A stretch of 64,000 nucleotides of DNA from Ramlibacter pallidus (GTDB lineage: Bacteria > Pseudomonadota > Gammaproteobacteria > Burkholderiales > Burkholderiaceae_C), in contig NZ_JADDIV010000001.1 of assembly GCF_015070875.1 (NCBI RefSeq), positions 527,144 through 591,143 of the forward strand, read 5' to 3'. The stretch's first letter is position 1. Each line of letters opens with the position of its first letter. Of this stretch, positions 27,735 through 36,031 are shown one piece after another. A program made the position numbers and the translations under genes. The notes under the pieces are model-generated. The model did not search any database. It worked only from the letters and a program-made list of their open reading frames with translations, and was not told the origin of the DNA.

Positions 27735-29539
27735 CAGGCGGCCCCGGGGATGAAGGTGCGGGACATCGAGGTCACCTTGCGGATGCGCTCCAGCGGGATC
27801 TTCGGCGTGCGGTCCGCATGCAGCAGCCCGTTGGCCTCCTGGAAGGTGTCGGCGAACTGCGTGTAGCAGAAGCCCGAGAACAGCGCCGTGTGGACGATCG
27901 TCTCCAGCAGCTGCTCGTACATGCGCGCGAAGGCCTCGGCGTCGCCGATCTCCGTGTAGCCCCAGGTCTTCTTCACGCCCTCCTCGGCCTGCGCCTGGTA
28001 GGTGATGCCGCCGAACTCGGTCAGCATGATCGGCTGCCCCTGGTGCGGGTAGCCGTCGAGCGTGAGCACGCGGCCGCCGGGACGGCGCCGGTCGAACAGC
28101 TTCTCGGTCTCGATCTCCGGGCCATAGCGCTGGCGGATGTGCTCCAGGTTGGAGTCGTAGTCGTGGATGCCGATGATGTCGGTGGCCGAGGACTCCCAGC
28201 CGTCGTTGCCGATGACCGCGCGGGTCTGGTCCAGCGTCTTGGTCAGGTGGTAGAGCGCCTCCACGGCATGGCGGTGGGCCTGCACCGACGGCAGCTCGGG
28301 CACGCCCCACGATTCGTTGAACGGCACCCACACGATGATGCAAGGGTGGCTGTAGTCGCGATCGATCGCCTCGGTCCATTCGCGCACGGTGCGCTTGATG
28401 GCCGTGCGCGTGAAGCGGTAGGCGGAAGGCATCTCCTCCCAGACCAGCAGCCCGAGCCTGTCGGCCCAGTACAGGTAGCGCGGGTCCTCGATCTTCTGGT
28501 GCTTGCGCACGCCGTTGAAGCCCATCGCCTTGGCGAGTTCCACGTCCTTGCGCAGCGCGTCGTCGCCCGGCGCCGCCAGCAGCGTATCGGGCCAGTAGCC
28601 CTGGTCGAGCACCATGCGCAGCACGTAGGGCCGGCCGTTGAGCATGAAGCGGTCGCGCAGGACGTTCGCCGAGCGCAGCGCCGTGTACGACTGCACTTCG
28701 TCGACCATCTCGCCGTTCTTCCACAGCCGCAGCCGCGCGTCGATCAGCGTCGGCCGCTCCGGGCTCCACAGCAGCTCGTTGCGGAAGTCGTCGATGCCGG
28801 GGTCGGACAGCACCACGAAGCGGTCGACCTCGCCATCGACCACCCGGTAGCGGTCGCGGGCCAGCAGGCGTTCGCCGTGGCGCAGTTCCAGTTCCAGCGA
28901 CAGGTCGTCGTCCACCTGGCCGCCCACGCGTGCCTCGACGCCGATCGCGAAGCCCTCGAGCCGCGGGGTCCAGCGCACCTTGTCGATGTAGGTGTGCGGC
29001 ACGCGCTCGATCCAGACCGTCTGCCAGATCCCCGTCGTGCGCGGATACCAGATCGAATGCGGCTCGAGCTGCCAGTCCTGCTTGCCGCGCGGCTTGGTCA
29101 GGTCGTGCGGGTCATCCTCCGCCCGCACGGTGATGGTCTGGCGGCCGTCGGCCTTCAGCATGTCGGTGATGTCCGCGAAGAACGGCGTGTGCCCGCCCTC
29201 GTGCGTGGCCGCCAGGTCGCCGTTGACCCACACGCGGGCGGCATAGTCGACCGCGCCGAAGCGCAGGATCACGCGATCGTTGCCCGGCTTCAGCTCCACG
29301 TCGCGCTCGTACCAGCAGGCCTTGTGGAAGCCGCGGTCGCCGATGCCGCTGGCCTTGCTCTCCGGCGGATACGGCACGGTGATCTGCAGCGGCCATTCGG
29401 TCACGTCCGCGGGCGTCGCGAGGGCGGCATCGTTGTCGAAGCAGAAGCGCCACTTGCCGTTGAGGTTGATCCACTGGGCGCGCTGCAGTTGCGGGCGCGG
29501 ATAGCCGTGTTGCAAAGCCTGACCTCCGGGGGAATGCAT
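27734..29539 (-). CDS. GH2 family glycoside hydrolase (beta-galactosidase/glucuronidase-like)
   Basis: This 601-residue cytoplasmic enzyme lacks a signal peptide. A jelly-roll domain at the N-terminus ([50 protein letters not shown]) is followed by a beta-sandwich and a TIM barrel. The acid/base is Glu409 in PFNESWG and the nucleophile Glu508 in [10 protein letters not shown]. It is shorter than E. coli LacZ and closer to the compact GH2 enzymes. As the first gene of the operon with galT and galK it probably releases galactose, but GH2 also includes glucuronidases and mannosidases. Confidence 0.9.
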   Translation of the reverse strand: MHSPGGQALQHGYPRPQLQRAQWINLNGKWRFCFDNDAALATPADVTEWPLQITVPYPPESKASGIGDRGFHKACWYERDVELKPGNDRVILRFGAVDYAARVWVNGDLAATHEGGHTPFFADITDMLKADGRQTITVRAEDDPHDLTKPRGKQDWQLEPHSIWYPRTTGIWQTVWIERVPHTYIDKVRWTPRLEGFAIGVEARVGGQVDDDLSLELELRHGERLLARDRYRVVDGEVDRFVVLSDPGIDDFRNELLWSPERPTLIDARLRLWKNGEMVDEVQSYTALRSANVLRDRFMLNGRPYVLRMVLDQGYWPDTLLAAPGDDALRKDVELAKAMGFNGVRKHQKIEDPRYLYWADRLGLLVWEEMPSAYRFTRTAIKRTVREWTEAIDRDYSHPCIIVWVPFNESWGVPELPSVQAHRHAVEALYHLTKTLDQTRAVIGNDGWESSATDIIGIHDYDSNLEHIRQRYGPEIETEKLFDRRRPGGRVLTLDGYPHQGQPIMLTEFGGITYQAQAEEGVKKTWGYTEIGDAEAFARMYEQLLETIVHTALFSGFCYTQFADTFQEANGLLHADRTPKIPLERIRKVTSMSRTFIPGAA

Positions 29540-29621
29540 GGAGCGGACAAGCTTTGCGCGACGCGGCCTGCGTCCATGTCGGACAAGGGCCCGAATCGCC
29601 TCGCGGGGCGTGGCGCGCGGG

Positions 29622-29984
29622 CTAGTGGACGTGGCCGCCGGGCGCGGCGTAGCCCTCGCACTCCTGCCGCAGGCCGCGCAGCAGCGCACGGTGGCGCTCG
29701 TGCAGGGCGACGACCTTGCCGTTCACGCGTGCCGGCTCGCGCACGCTCCACAGCGCATGCGTGAGTTCCACCCGGCTGATCAGCAGCTCGGTCCAGCCGT
29801 AGCCCAGGCGCGGCAGGCCCGTGGCCAGCAGCTGCATGCGGTCGAAGGCGTCGGAGAGGTTGCGGTACAGATCCGGGTCCCAATGGCCTTGCAGCAGGTC
29901 CTGCAGGCCCGCCTCGTAGCCCGCAAGCTCGGCCGCCAGCTGCGCGGCGATGCAGGCTTGTTCGGGAGAGTGGGAGCGCGACAT
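29622..29984 (-). CDS. Hypothetical protein, 120 aa
   Basis: I do not recognise this family. The protein is predicted helical, with no signal or membrane segment (AAQLAAELAGYEAGLQDLLQ, SDAFDRMQLLATGLPRLGYG). Trp and Arg residues toward the C-terminus and a His-containing tail (GGHVH) are visible. Codon bias matches its neighbours, which supports a real gene. It is monocistronic, 82 bp downstream of nothing coding on its strand. Confidence 0.55.
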   Translation of the reverse strand: MSRSHSPEQACIAAQLAAELAGYEAGLQDLLQGHWDPDLYRNLSDAFDRMQLLATGLPRLGYGWTELLISRVELTHALWSVREPARVNGKVVALHERHRALLRGLRQECEGYAAPGGHVH

Positions 29985-30069
29985 CGGCCGGCCACTTTAC
30001 AGAGCGGATACACGGCCCGCAACGTGCTCGGCCGTTCCCGACCAAACTACCCGGCCATGCAGGGAATGT

Positions 30070-30570
30070 TCACGGGCGCCCGCCGGCGCTGCGCGCGTGC
30101 AGCGGGAACAGTCCCGCCAAGTCCTCCAGCGCCTGCTCCACATCGTGGTATTGGATGAAGATGCCGCCGGCGCCTTCCCAGAGATGGCGGTACTTGAGGT
30201 TGTCGTCGACGAGCACGTCGCCGTGCGCGCAATGGTCGCGCTTGTCGGCGGCCAGCGTGGTGATGATCTTCGTGCCGGGGAAGTGTTCGGCGGCCCAGCG
30301 CACCTTCTGTGCCGCGGCCCAGTTGCCGCGCGGCAGGCCGGTGAGGATCACGGGATGGAGGTGGCGCACCGCGGCGAAGAGCTCGGTCGCGCCGGGCATC
30401 AGCGGCAGCTTGCCGAAGAAATCCGGCGTCTGTGCGAGGCGTGCCCAGAACCGTCCACGCCCGTGCCGCGCCTCGTACGCCTTGGGCGTCATGCCGAGCA
30501 CCTGCTCCGCGCCGCGGTCGAAATCCGCCAGCACGCCATCGCAATCCAGGTACAGCCGTCGATCCACCAT
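30070..30570 (-). CDS. HAD-superfamily 5' nucleotidase-like protein
   Basis: This 166-residue protein shows HAD motif I as LYLDCDGVLADFDRG, motif II Thr in VILTGLPRGNW, and a C-terminal acidic motif VLVDDNLKYRHLW. This matches the short 5'(3')-deoxyribonucleotidase (NT5C-like) group, cytoplasmic phosphatases of unknown substrate in many bacteria. The ATG at 30570 puts the catalytic Asp close to the N-terminus, as usual; an ATG at 30587 adds six residues. Confidence 0.8.
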   Translation of the reverse strand: MVDRRLYLDCDGVLADFDRGAEQVLGMTPKAYEARHGRGRFWARLAQTPDFFGKLPLMPGATELFAAVRHLHPVILTGLPRGNWAAAQKVRWAAEHFPGTKIITTLAADKRDHCAHGDVLVDDNLKYRHLWEGAGGIFIQYHDVEQALEDLAGLFPLHARSAGGRP

Positions 30571-30725
30571 GGCGCCATGGTGCCGCATCGGCCGGGGCGA
30601 CCGGGCCGGGCGCCTTGAATCTCCCGGGTGGGACGCCGCCCTTTCACACGTCAGCCTGGTCCGGCAGGGGCCGGACCGGTGGCCTGCAGGTCTGAGGCAG
30701 TCGTGCGCCGCGCCGGCGCGCGGCT

Positions 30726-31046
30726 TCAGCCGCAGCGGGCGGCGGTCACGCGGCCTGCGGCATCGAGTTGCAGGTTCAGGCGGCCGCCGTCGAACTCCAG
30801 CGTGACCGCCTGGCCCGGCCGGATGGCGCGCACGCGGGTGGCCGAAGCACGGGCGCGCGCTTCCTGCGCCAGCGCCTCGGTGTACGCCTGCCCCACCGCG
30901 AAGCGGGCGGCGTCGGCCTGGCAGGTGCCGCCCGGCGCCGGGGCGGGGGAAGGTGCGGGCGATGGCGACGGCGCGGCGGGCGGCTGGGCACACGCGGCCA
31001 GCGCCACCGCAAGCAGTGCGCCGCAGGGGATCTTCAGATTCGGCAT
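30726..31046 (-). CDS. I78 family peptidase inhibitor-like lipoprotein
   Basis: This 106-residue protein has a lipoprotein signal (GALLAVALAACAQ, lipobox Cys at residue 19) and a Pro/Ser/Ala linker. Its C-terminal domain (CQADAARFAVGQAYTEALA and VRAIRPGQAVTLEFDGGRLN) matches the inhibitor I78 fold, found in periplasmic inhibitors of serine peptidases. Inhibitor activity is inferred from family. It sits 26 bp after the histidine kinase stop on the same strand. Confidence 0.75.
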   Translation of the reverse strand: MPNLKIPCGALLAVALAACAQPPAAPSPSPAPSPAPAPGGTCQADAARFAVGQAYTEALAQEARARASATRVRAIRPGQAVTLEFDGGRLNLQLDAAGRVTAARCG

Positions 31047-31072
31047 GGGGAGGTCCTGGTGATGTTGCAGCG

Positions 31073-32953
31073 TCAGTCCGCCAGCGGCAGGCGCACGGTG
31101 AACGTGCTGCCGCGGCCCGGACCATCGCTGTGGGCCATGATCGTGCCATGGTGCAGTTCGACCAGCCGTCGCACCAGCCACAGGCCGATGCCGAGACCGC
31201 CCTGGCCGCCGTGCGCCATCTGGCTGCCCTGCGCGAAGAGGTCGAACACCTGCGGCAGCACCTCGGCCGCGATGCCGCTGCCGTTGTCGGTGACCGCGAT
31301 GCGCGCCCGGCCCGCGTCGCGGCGCACCTGCACGTCGATGCGCCCGCCTCGCGGCGTGTACTTGCTGGCGTTGTTCACCAGGTTGCTGAACACCTGCGCG
31401 AGGCGCGTGAGGTCGCCGCGCACCACCAGCGGTTCCGGCGGCAGGTCGAGCGCGAGCACGTGGCCCGCGGCGTCCACGGACGGCTGGCTGGCCTCGATGG
31501 CGTGGTTCAGCACCTGCTCCACGTCGAGCCGCTCGGTGCGCAGCTCCAGCTTGCCGCGGCTCACGCGCGAGACGTCGAGAAGGTCGTCGACCAGGCGCAC
31601 CAGGTGCGTGAGCTGCCGCTCCATCATGTCGCGCGTGCGGGCGGCCGGCGGCGGCAGCTCGCCCACCCGCCGCAGGATCTCGAGGCCGGTGCGGATCGGG
31701 GCCAGCGGATTGCGCAATTCGTGCGCCAGCGTGGCGATGAATTCGTCCTTGCGGCGGTCGGCCTCCACCACGTCGGTGATGTCCGTCGACACGCCGCAGA
31801 CGGCGTAGACCCGCCCCGCCTCGTCGTACAGAGGGAACTTGCTGGAGCGGAAGGTGACGTGCTGGCCCCGCAGCAGCACGCGCTCCTGCACGAGCACGGG
31901 CTCGCCCGACGCCGCCACCTTCTCGTCGTTGGCCCGCATCTCGGCGATGTGCTCCGGCCCGAACAGCTCGGCATCGGTGACGCCCTGCGTCTGGTCGGGG
32001 GCCAGTCCGTGCAATGCACGCCAGGCCTGGTTGGACAGGATGTAGCGGCCCTGCAGGTCCTTGGCGTAGACCAGCGCCCCCGCACCCTCGATGACCGATT
32101 CCGTCAGGCGTTGCGCCGCGCGCAGCCGGCTTTCGGCCACCATCTCGGTGGTGACGTCGCGCGCCGCGCAGATGCCGAGGCGCGGCACGCGCATCCCTTC
32201 GGCTTCCGCGAACACGATCTGCAGGCGGATGTGCAGCCAGCGCACCGCGCCGCTCGGCACCAGCGCGCGGACGTTGATGGCGAGGTGGCCGTTGCCGGCG
32301 GGGTCGAGCGTGCGGGCGATCTCGCGCAGGTAGCGGTCGCGGTCTTCCGGATGGATGCGGTCGAAGATCGCCTGCCGCGGCACCACCATGTCTTCGTCGC
32401 CCAGTTCCAGCAGGCGCGCGAGCTCGGCGGAGATGTGGTTCTCGTTGGTGAAGTAGTCGATCTCGGCCATCACGAGCCCGGCCGCCTGCACGCCCATCTC
32501 CAGCTTCAGGCGGCTCGCCTCGCGCTGCGCTTCGGCGGCCTTGCGTTCGGTGATGTCGCGCGCGATGCCGAGCAGGCCGACGAGCGTGCCGTCGGCGTCG
32601 CGCAGCGGCATCTTCCGCGAATGCCACTGCGTCAGCCGCCCATCGGTCGTGCGGAGCGTTTCCTCCAGCTCGGTGGCCTGCCCGCGGTCCATCACTTCGC
32701 GGTCGGTCGCCATGATGCGCCGCGCAAGCTCCTGGTCGTGCATGAACTCCAGGTCGGTGCGGCCCAGCACCTGTTCGGCCGTGCACGCCACCGCGGCCAG
32801 CGTCGCGGGGTTGGCGAAGTGGTACCGGCCCTGCAGGTCCTTGGCGAAGATGACGTCGTCCGTCGCCTCGGCAATGGCGCGCACGAGCAGGCCCGGGTCG
32901 CCGAACAGGCTGGTGCCGGAAGGGTCGGTCATGGTCGTTGCATTCTCATGCAC
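31073..32953 (-). CDS. Soluble sensor histidine kinase with three PAS domains
   Basis: This 626-residue kinase has no membrane segment, so it senses a cytoplasmic signal. There are three PAS/PAC units at about residues 20-135, 150-265 and 275-395. Next come HisKA with the phospho-His in FIATLAHELRNPLAPI, then the HATPase domain with N-box NLVNNASKYTPRG, G1 VTDNGSGIAAE and G2 GLGIGLWLVRR. No response regulator is adjacent, so its partner is unknown. The ATG at 32953 is used; the ATG seven codons later (32932) is an equally plausible start. Confidence 0.9.
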   Translation of the reverse strand: MHENATTMTDPSGTSLFGDPGLLVRAIAEATDDVIFAKDLQGRYHFANPATLAAVACTAEQVLGRTDLEFMHDQELARRIMATDREVMDRGQATELEETLRTTDGRLTQWHSRKMPLRDADGTLVGLLGIARDITERKAAEAQREASRLKLEMGVQAAGLVMAEIDYFTNENHISAELARLLELGDEDMVVPRQAIFDRIHPEDRDRYLREIARTLDPAGNGHLAINVRALVPSGAVRWLHIRLQIVFAEAEGMRVPRLGICAARDVTTEMVAESRLRAAQRLTESVIEGAGALVYAKDLQGRYILSNQAWRALHGLAPDQTQGVTDAELFGPEHIAEMRANDEKVAASGEPVLVQERVLLRGQHVTFRSSKFPLYDEAGRVYAVCGVSTDITDVVEADRRKDEFIATLAHELRNPLAPIRTGLEILRRVGELPPPAARTRDMMERQLTHLVRLVDDLLDVSRVSRGKLELRTERLDVEQVLNHAIEASQPSVDAAGHVLALDLPPEPLVVRGDLTRLAQVFSNLVNNASKYTPRGGRIDVQVRRDAGRARIAVTDNGSGIAAEVLPQVFDLFAQGSQMAHGGQGGLGIGLWLVRRLVELHHGTIMAHSDGPGRGSTFTVRLPLAD

Positions 32954-33041
32954 AAGCGTGGCGCGGGGTGGCGCCGGTTCAGGGTGCGTTCATGGGATGT
33001 TGCCTAAGCTGACTCCATACACCAACCACTGGAGGTACCTC

Positions 33042-34049
33042 ATGCGATCCACCGTCCGCAACCATTTCGCCGCCCTCATGATGCTCGTCCCCGCGGCTGC
33101 CGTCCTGGTCGCCGCACCGGCCCAGGCACAGCAGCGCGCGGTCGTGGCCCAGCCCGCCATCCGCGCCTTGGGCCTCAATTCCAACGCCGGCCTGGCACCG
33201 GGCGCCGTGCTGCGCGTGCAGCTGGTCGCCACGCCGGGTGCCCGCCAGGCCGACGTCGTGCTGGCCGACGGCGTGCGTGTCGCGCTGGCCGAGCAGGACG
33301 CCGGCAATTATGTCGGCACCCACACCATCCGGCGGGCCGACCGCATCGATCCGCTGCAGCTGATCGCGGCGCATGCCACTTTCGGCGGACGCACGGTCGT
33401 GCAGAACTTCAGCTTTCCGGCGTCGTTCCAGGCCCTCGCGATGGGCGGGCCGGCCGTCGCCGTGCCGACCGTGGCCATCGAACAGTTCACGGTCCGGCCG
33501 CAGGGCCGGCTGGTTCCCGGACGCGAGCTGCGCTTCCGCCTCGAAGGCGCCGCCGGCGGCCGGGCCTCGCTGGACATCCCTGGCGTGGTGAGCGACGTCG
33601 CGATGCGCGAGACGCGCCGCGGCGTCTACGAAGGCACGTACACCGTGCGCCGCCGCGACGACCTGCGGGCGTTCGACGCGGCGGTGGCCACGCTGCGGGT
33701 CGGCGGGCAGCGCGCGACCGCGCGGGTGGACCTGCCGGAAGCGCGCGCGGACCGCCGCGACGAGCAGGCGCCGCGCGTGACGCAGCTGGCGCCGTCCGAC
33801 GGCGCACGCGTGGCCGAGCGCGGCCGCACCTTCATTCAGGCCCGGCTGAGCGACGACGGCAGCGGCGTCGACCCGGCGTCCGTGCGCCTGCTGGTGGACG
33901 GACTCGACGTCACGCGCAACGCCCGCATCGCGGCCGACGAGATCGGCTATCGCGAGGAACTGGGCCGGGGCCGGCACAGCGCCGAACTCGTCGTGCGCGA
34001 CCGTGCAGGCAACGTGACGCGCACCGCCTGGACCTTCCAGGTGGTCTGA
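33042..34049 (+). CDS. Exported protein with a duplicated beta-domain, 335 aa
   Basis: A signal peptide (HFAALMMLVPAAAVLVAAPAQ) precedes two related ~95-residue units. Unit 1 contains GLAPGAVLRVQLVATPGARQ and GNYVGTHTIRRAD; unit 2 contains GRLVPGRELRFRLEGAAGGR and GVYEGTYTVRRRD. A C-terminal segment (APRVTQLAPSDGARVAE to VRDRAGNVTRTAWTFQVV) looks like an Ig-like/fibronectin-type domain. It is a predicted secreted or surface protein of unknown function. GGAGG at 33031-33035 supports the start. No neighbours suggest a partner. Confidence 0.75.
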   Translation: MRSTVRNHFAALMMLVPAAAVLVAAPAQAQQRAVVAQPAIRALGLNSNAGLAPGAVLRVQLVATPGARQADVVLADGVRVALAEQDAGNYVGTHTIRRADRIDPLQLIAAHATFGGRTVVQNFSFPASFQALAMGGPAVAVPTVAIEQFTVRPQGRLVPGRELRFRLEGAAGGRASLDIPGVVSDVAMRETRRGVYEGTYTVRRRDDLRAFDAAVATLRVGGQRATARVDLPEARADRRDEQAPRVTQLAPSDGARVAERGRTFIQARLSDDGSGVDPASVRLLVDGLDVTRNARIAADEIGYREELGRGRHSAELVVRDRAGNVTRTAWTFQVV

Positions 34050-34055
34050 CGCAAC

Positions 34056-34078
34056 GCGACCGTGGGAGGCACGGTCGC
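34056..34078 (+). other. Perfect 9-bp hairpin just after gene 33042
   Basis: GCGACCGTG (34056-34064) and CACGGTCGC (34070-34078) are exact reverse complements around a GGAGG loop, starting 7 bp after the stop. No T-run follows, so it is more likely an mRNA 3'-end stabiliser or a Rho-dependent end than an intrinsic terminator. Confidence 0.5.
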
Positions 34079-34215
34079 CGCCCGGCGACGAGCGGCGGCC
34101 GCTGCTGCAAATCTCACGGCCGCCGCCATCTTTACGCTGGCGGCACACCGCCGCCAGGCTGGCGCGGAGCATCATTCCCTCGGGCCTGGGTGCACAGGCT
34201 CAGGATCTCTCGATT

Positions 34216-34246
34216 GGGGCTGCCGCAAGGCGGCCCCTCTTTTTTT
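34216..34246 (+). terminator. Strong rho-independent terminator with GCAA tetraloop
   Basis: The stem at 34216-34224/34229-34237 (GGGGCTGCC with GGCGGCCCC, one G-U pair) is closed by a GCAA tetraloop and followed by TCTTTTTTT. It lies 167 bp after the stop at 34049 and only 17 bp before the ATG at 34263. It ends either a long 3' UTR of gene 33042 or an unannotated short transcript in 34050-34215. Confidence 0.75.
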
Positions 34247-34262
34247 GCGGCACGATCGCCGC

Positions 34263-34934
34263 ATGCGCACCGGCATCGACTTCAGTTCCTGGCAGGCCCT
34301 GTTCACCACGCTGCTCGGGCTGGGCGTGGTGACGCTGGTGATGGTGGGCATCCGCCTGCTCGTGATGCAGACGGTGCAGCGCCGGCGCGAACGCGAGAAC
34401 CGGCAGATCAACGAACGCCTGCGCACGCTCATCGCCGCGTACAAGACGCTGGGCGGCTCCTTCACGGGGGACCTGTCGGTGGACCCGACGCACCTGCGCA
34501 CCGCGCGCGAACGGGGCGCTGCCGAAGCCAGCGAGACCGGCGGCGAACGGCGCCGGCGCATCCGCGATGCCGTGGAGGCCGCGCTCTCCGACGTCATCCT
34601 GCTCGGGACCGCGGAGCAGGGGCGACTGGCCGTCGCGGCGGCGACGGACCTCGTCGCGGGCCGCAAGGTCGAGACGGCGGAGCTGGTGGTGTCGCTCCGC
34701 AACTTCATCCGCGAGGCCCTGGATCTGGAAGCGGTGCCACCGCTGCACATCCCGCGCCAGGGGCCGAGCCGGAGCGTCGGCGCGGCAGGGCGCAGCGGCG
34801 CGCGCAGTCCGGGTGGGGAAGGCCGAGGCGCCGGAGGCGGCCGTGGCGGGGCGGGAGGCGGCGGTGCGGAAGGGCTTGGCGGCATGGCGATGGGCGCGGG
34901 TGCGGTCGGACGTTCGCGCGACGAGCCGCCCTGA
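34263..34934 (+). CDS. Membrane-anchored hypothetical protein with Gly-rich tail, 223 aa
   Basis: One transmembrane helix near the N-terminus (LLGLGVVTLVMVGIRLLVM) is followed by a basic stretch QRRRERENRQINERLRTLI and a helical cytoplasmic domain (RRRIRDAVEAALSDVILLG, VVSLRNFIREALDLE). The last ~55 residues are an Arg/Gly/Ala low-complexity tail, probably disordered. I recognise it as a conserved proteobacterial type of protein, but no function is known. The ATG at 34263 sits immediately after the terminator, so its own promoter must lie within or before that hairpin. Confidence 0.7.
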   Translation: MRTGIDFSSWQALFTTLLGLGVVTLVMVGIRLLVMQTVQRRRERENRQINERLRTLIAAYKTLGGSFTGDLSVDPTHLRTARERGAAEASETGGERRRRIRDAVEAALSDVILLGTAEQGRLAVAAATDLVAGRKVETAELVVSLRNFIREALDLEAVPPLHIPRQGPSRSVGAAGRSGARSPGGEGRGAGGGRGGAGGGGAEGLGGMAMGAGAVGRSRDEPP

Positions 34935-34946
34935 TCACCCGGCCGT

Positions 34947-34975
34947 TCCTACGGCAGCCGCCACGTTCGTCCGAT
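34947..34975 (+). promoter_or_regulatory. TCCTAC-N17-TCCGAT pair upstream of gene 35065
   Basis: TCCTAC at 34947-34952 is followed exactly 23 bp later by TCCGAT (34970-34975), a 4-of-6 match to the same hexamer. The flanking TTCCTACGGCAGCCGCCACG resembles the corresponding region upstream of the gene at 61115, whose product shares a peptide motif with this one. The pair is 90-118 bp upstream of the start. Confidence 0.4.
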
Positions 34976-35064
34976 ACGGACGGAAAGCGGCCGTTCCAAA
35001 CTGCCTCGTACACAGTCGCCGGCCACGGCCGCGCATCACACAACCGAACTGTACGGAGCACCTC

Positions 35065-35571
35065 ATGAACAAGACCTCCCGCACACGAGCCCTCTTCCTG
35101 GCCGGCGCCATCGGCCTCGCCGGCGCGGCCCAGGCCGACGCCATCTTCTACCCCGACGGCACGATGGTGGACCTGGGCGAAAACGGCGCCGAAACCCTGG
35201 CACTGGACAGCACGCCTTCCATCGACACGAGCGTGCTGGGCGGCCCGGCGGCCGACGTGACCACGACCACCACCACGACCGTGGTTCCTTCGACCAGCTA
35301 CGTCTACGTGCAGCCGAACATCCACTTCGACCGGCACGCGGTGGTGTCGCAGCTGCGCCATGGCCATGCCGCGTCCGGCACCCACGTGATGGGCAACCGC
35401 CACGCCGCTGCCGCGACCTTCGACGTGCCGGCGCGCGCCGGAGAAGCGAGCACGATGACCGGCGGCGCACCGAACGTGGTCACGGACAACCAGGCCTTCG
35501 TGGTGGGCAGCCGACACATCCCGTACAGCGCCATCACGGTCGGCGAGCCGTACTACGTGATGTCGTTCTGA
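35065..35571 (+). CDS. Exported protein with one RAGEASTMTGGAPN motif, 168 aa
   Basis: A signal peptide (RTRALFLAGAIGLAGAAQA) leads into a Thr/Val-rich region (VTTTTTTTVVPSTSYVYVQP), a His-rich segment and, at 35434-35475, the peptide RAGEASTMTGGAPN. The same 14-residue peptide occurs twice in the protein at 61115-61426. The C-terminus (AITVGEPYYVMSF) is hydrophobic-aromatic. I recognise no known domain. It is predicted periplasmic or secreted. GGAG lies upstream of the ATG, and a TCCTAC-type pair is in the promoter region. Confidence 0.75.
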   Translation: MNKTSRTRALFLAGAIGLAGAAQADAIFYPDGTMVDLGENGAETLALDSTPSIDTSVLGGPAADVTTTTTTTVVPSTSYVYVQPNIHFDRHAVVSQLRHGHAASGTHVMGNRHAAAATFDVPARAGEASTMTGGAPNVVTDNQAFVVGSRHIPYSAITVGEPYYVMSF

Positions 35572-35618
35572 CGGCGCACGAACGGCAAGGGCCCGGCCTG
35601 CCGGGCCACACTTCCCCG

Positions 35619-36029
35619 ATGCACACCGCGAGCGAAGCCTTCCGCAAGGCCAGGCCAGGGCCCTTCGTCATCGGCTGGAAGCTGGACCGCGAGGAGCGCG
35701 AGCTGCTGCTCGCCCGCTTCCCTCCCGCTTACGCGCGGCCCATCGCCGACCACGTCACCCTGCGGCCGCGCGTGCACGCGGGCACGGTCCTGCCGCCGGC
35801 GGTGCGCGCGGTCATCGTGGGGCGCGCCGACGACGGGCAGGGCCTCGAAGCGCTGGTCGTCCACGTGGATGGCAGCACGGAGCGGCCCGGCGGCGGCACG
35901 TACCACGTGACCTGGTCCCTGGAAGCGGGACGCAAGGCGGTGGAGAGCAACGACGTGATCGCCGCGCGTGGATGGCAGCCCGTCGACCCGCCGGTCGCCT
36001 TGCAGCTGGTGCCCGCGCGCTTCCGCTGA
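35619..36029 (+). CDS. Putative 2H phosphoesterase-like protein, 136 aa
   Basis: The short cytoplasmic protein contains two H-x-T-x motifs, DHVTLRPRVH (residue ~45) and TYHVTWSLE (residue ~97). Such paired motifs define 2H phosphoesterases (RNA ligase/cyclic phosphodiesterase fold), where the two histidines act on 2'-5' or cyclic phosphates. The assignment is inference from the motifs and their spacing; the family match has not been tested. The gene begins 47 bp after 35571 and ends 2 bp before the convergent metallopeptidase stop. Confidence 0.6.
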   Translation: MHTASEAFRKARPGPFVIGWKLDREERELLLARFPPAYARPIADHVTLRPRVHAGTVLPPAVRAVIVGRADDGQGLEALVVHVDGSTERPGGGTYHVTWSLEAGRKAVESNDVIAARGWQPVDPPVALQLVPARFR

Positions 36030-36031
36030 CT

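Noticed and set aside
30658..30677. Perfect 8-bp hairpin GGTCCGGC/GCCGGACC between the HAD and I78 genes
   Set aside because: No T-run follows on either strand, so it was not called as an intrinsic terminator; such GC palindromes are frequent by chance here.
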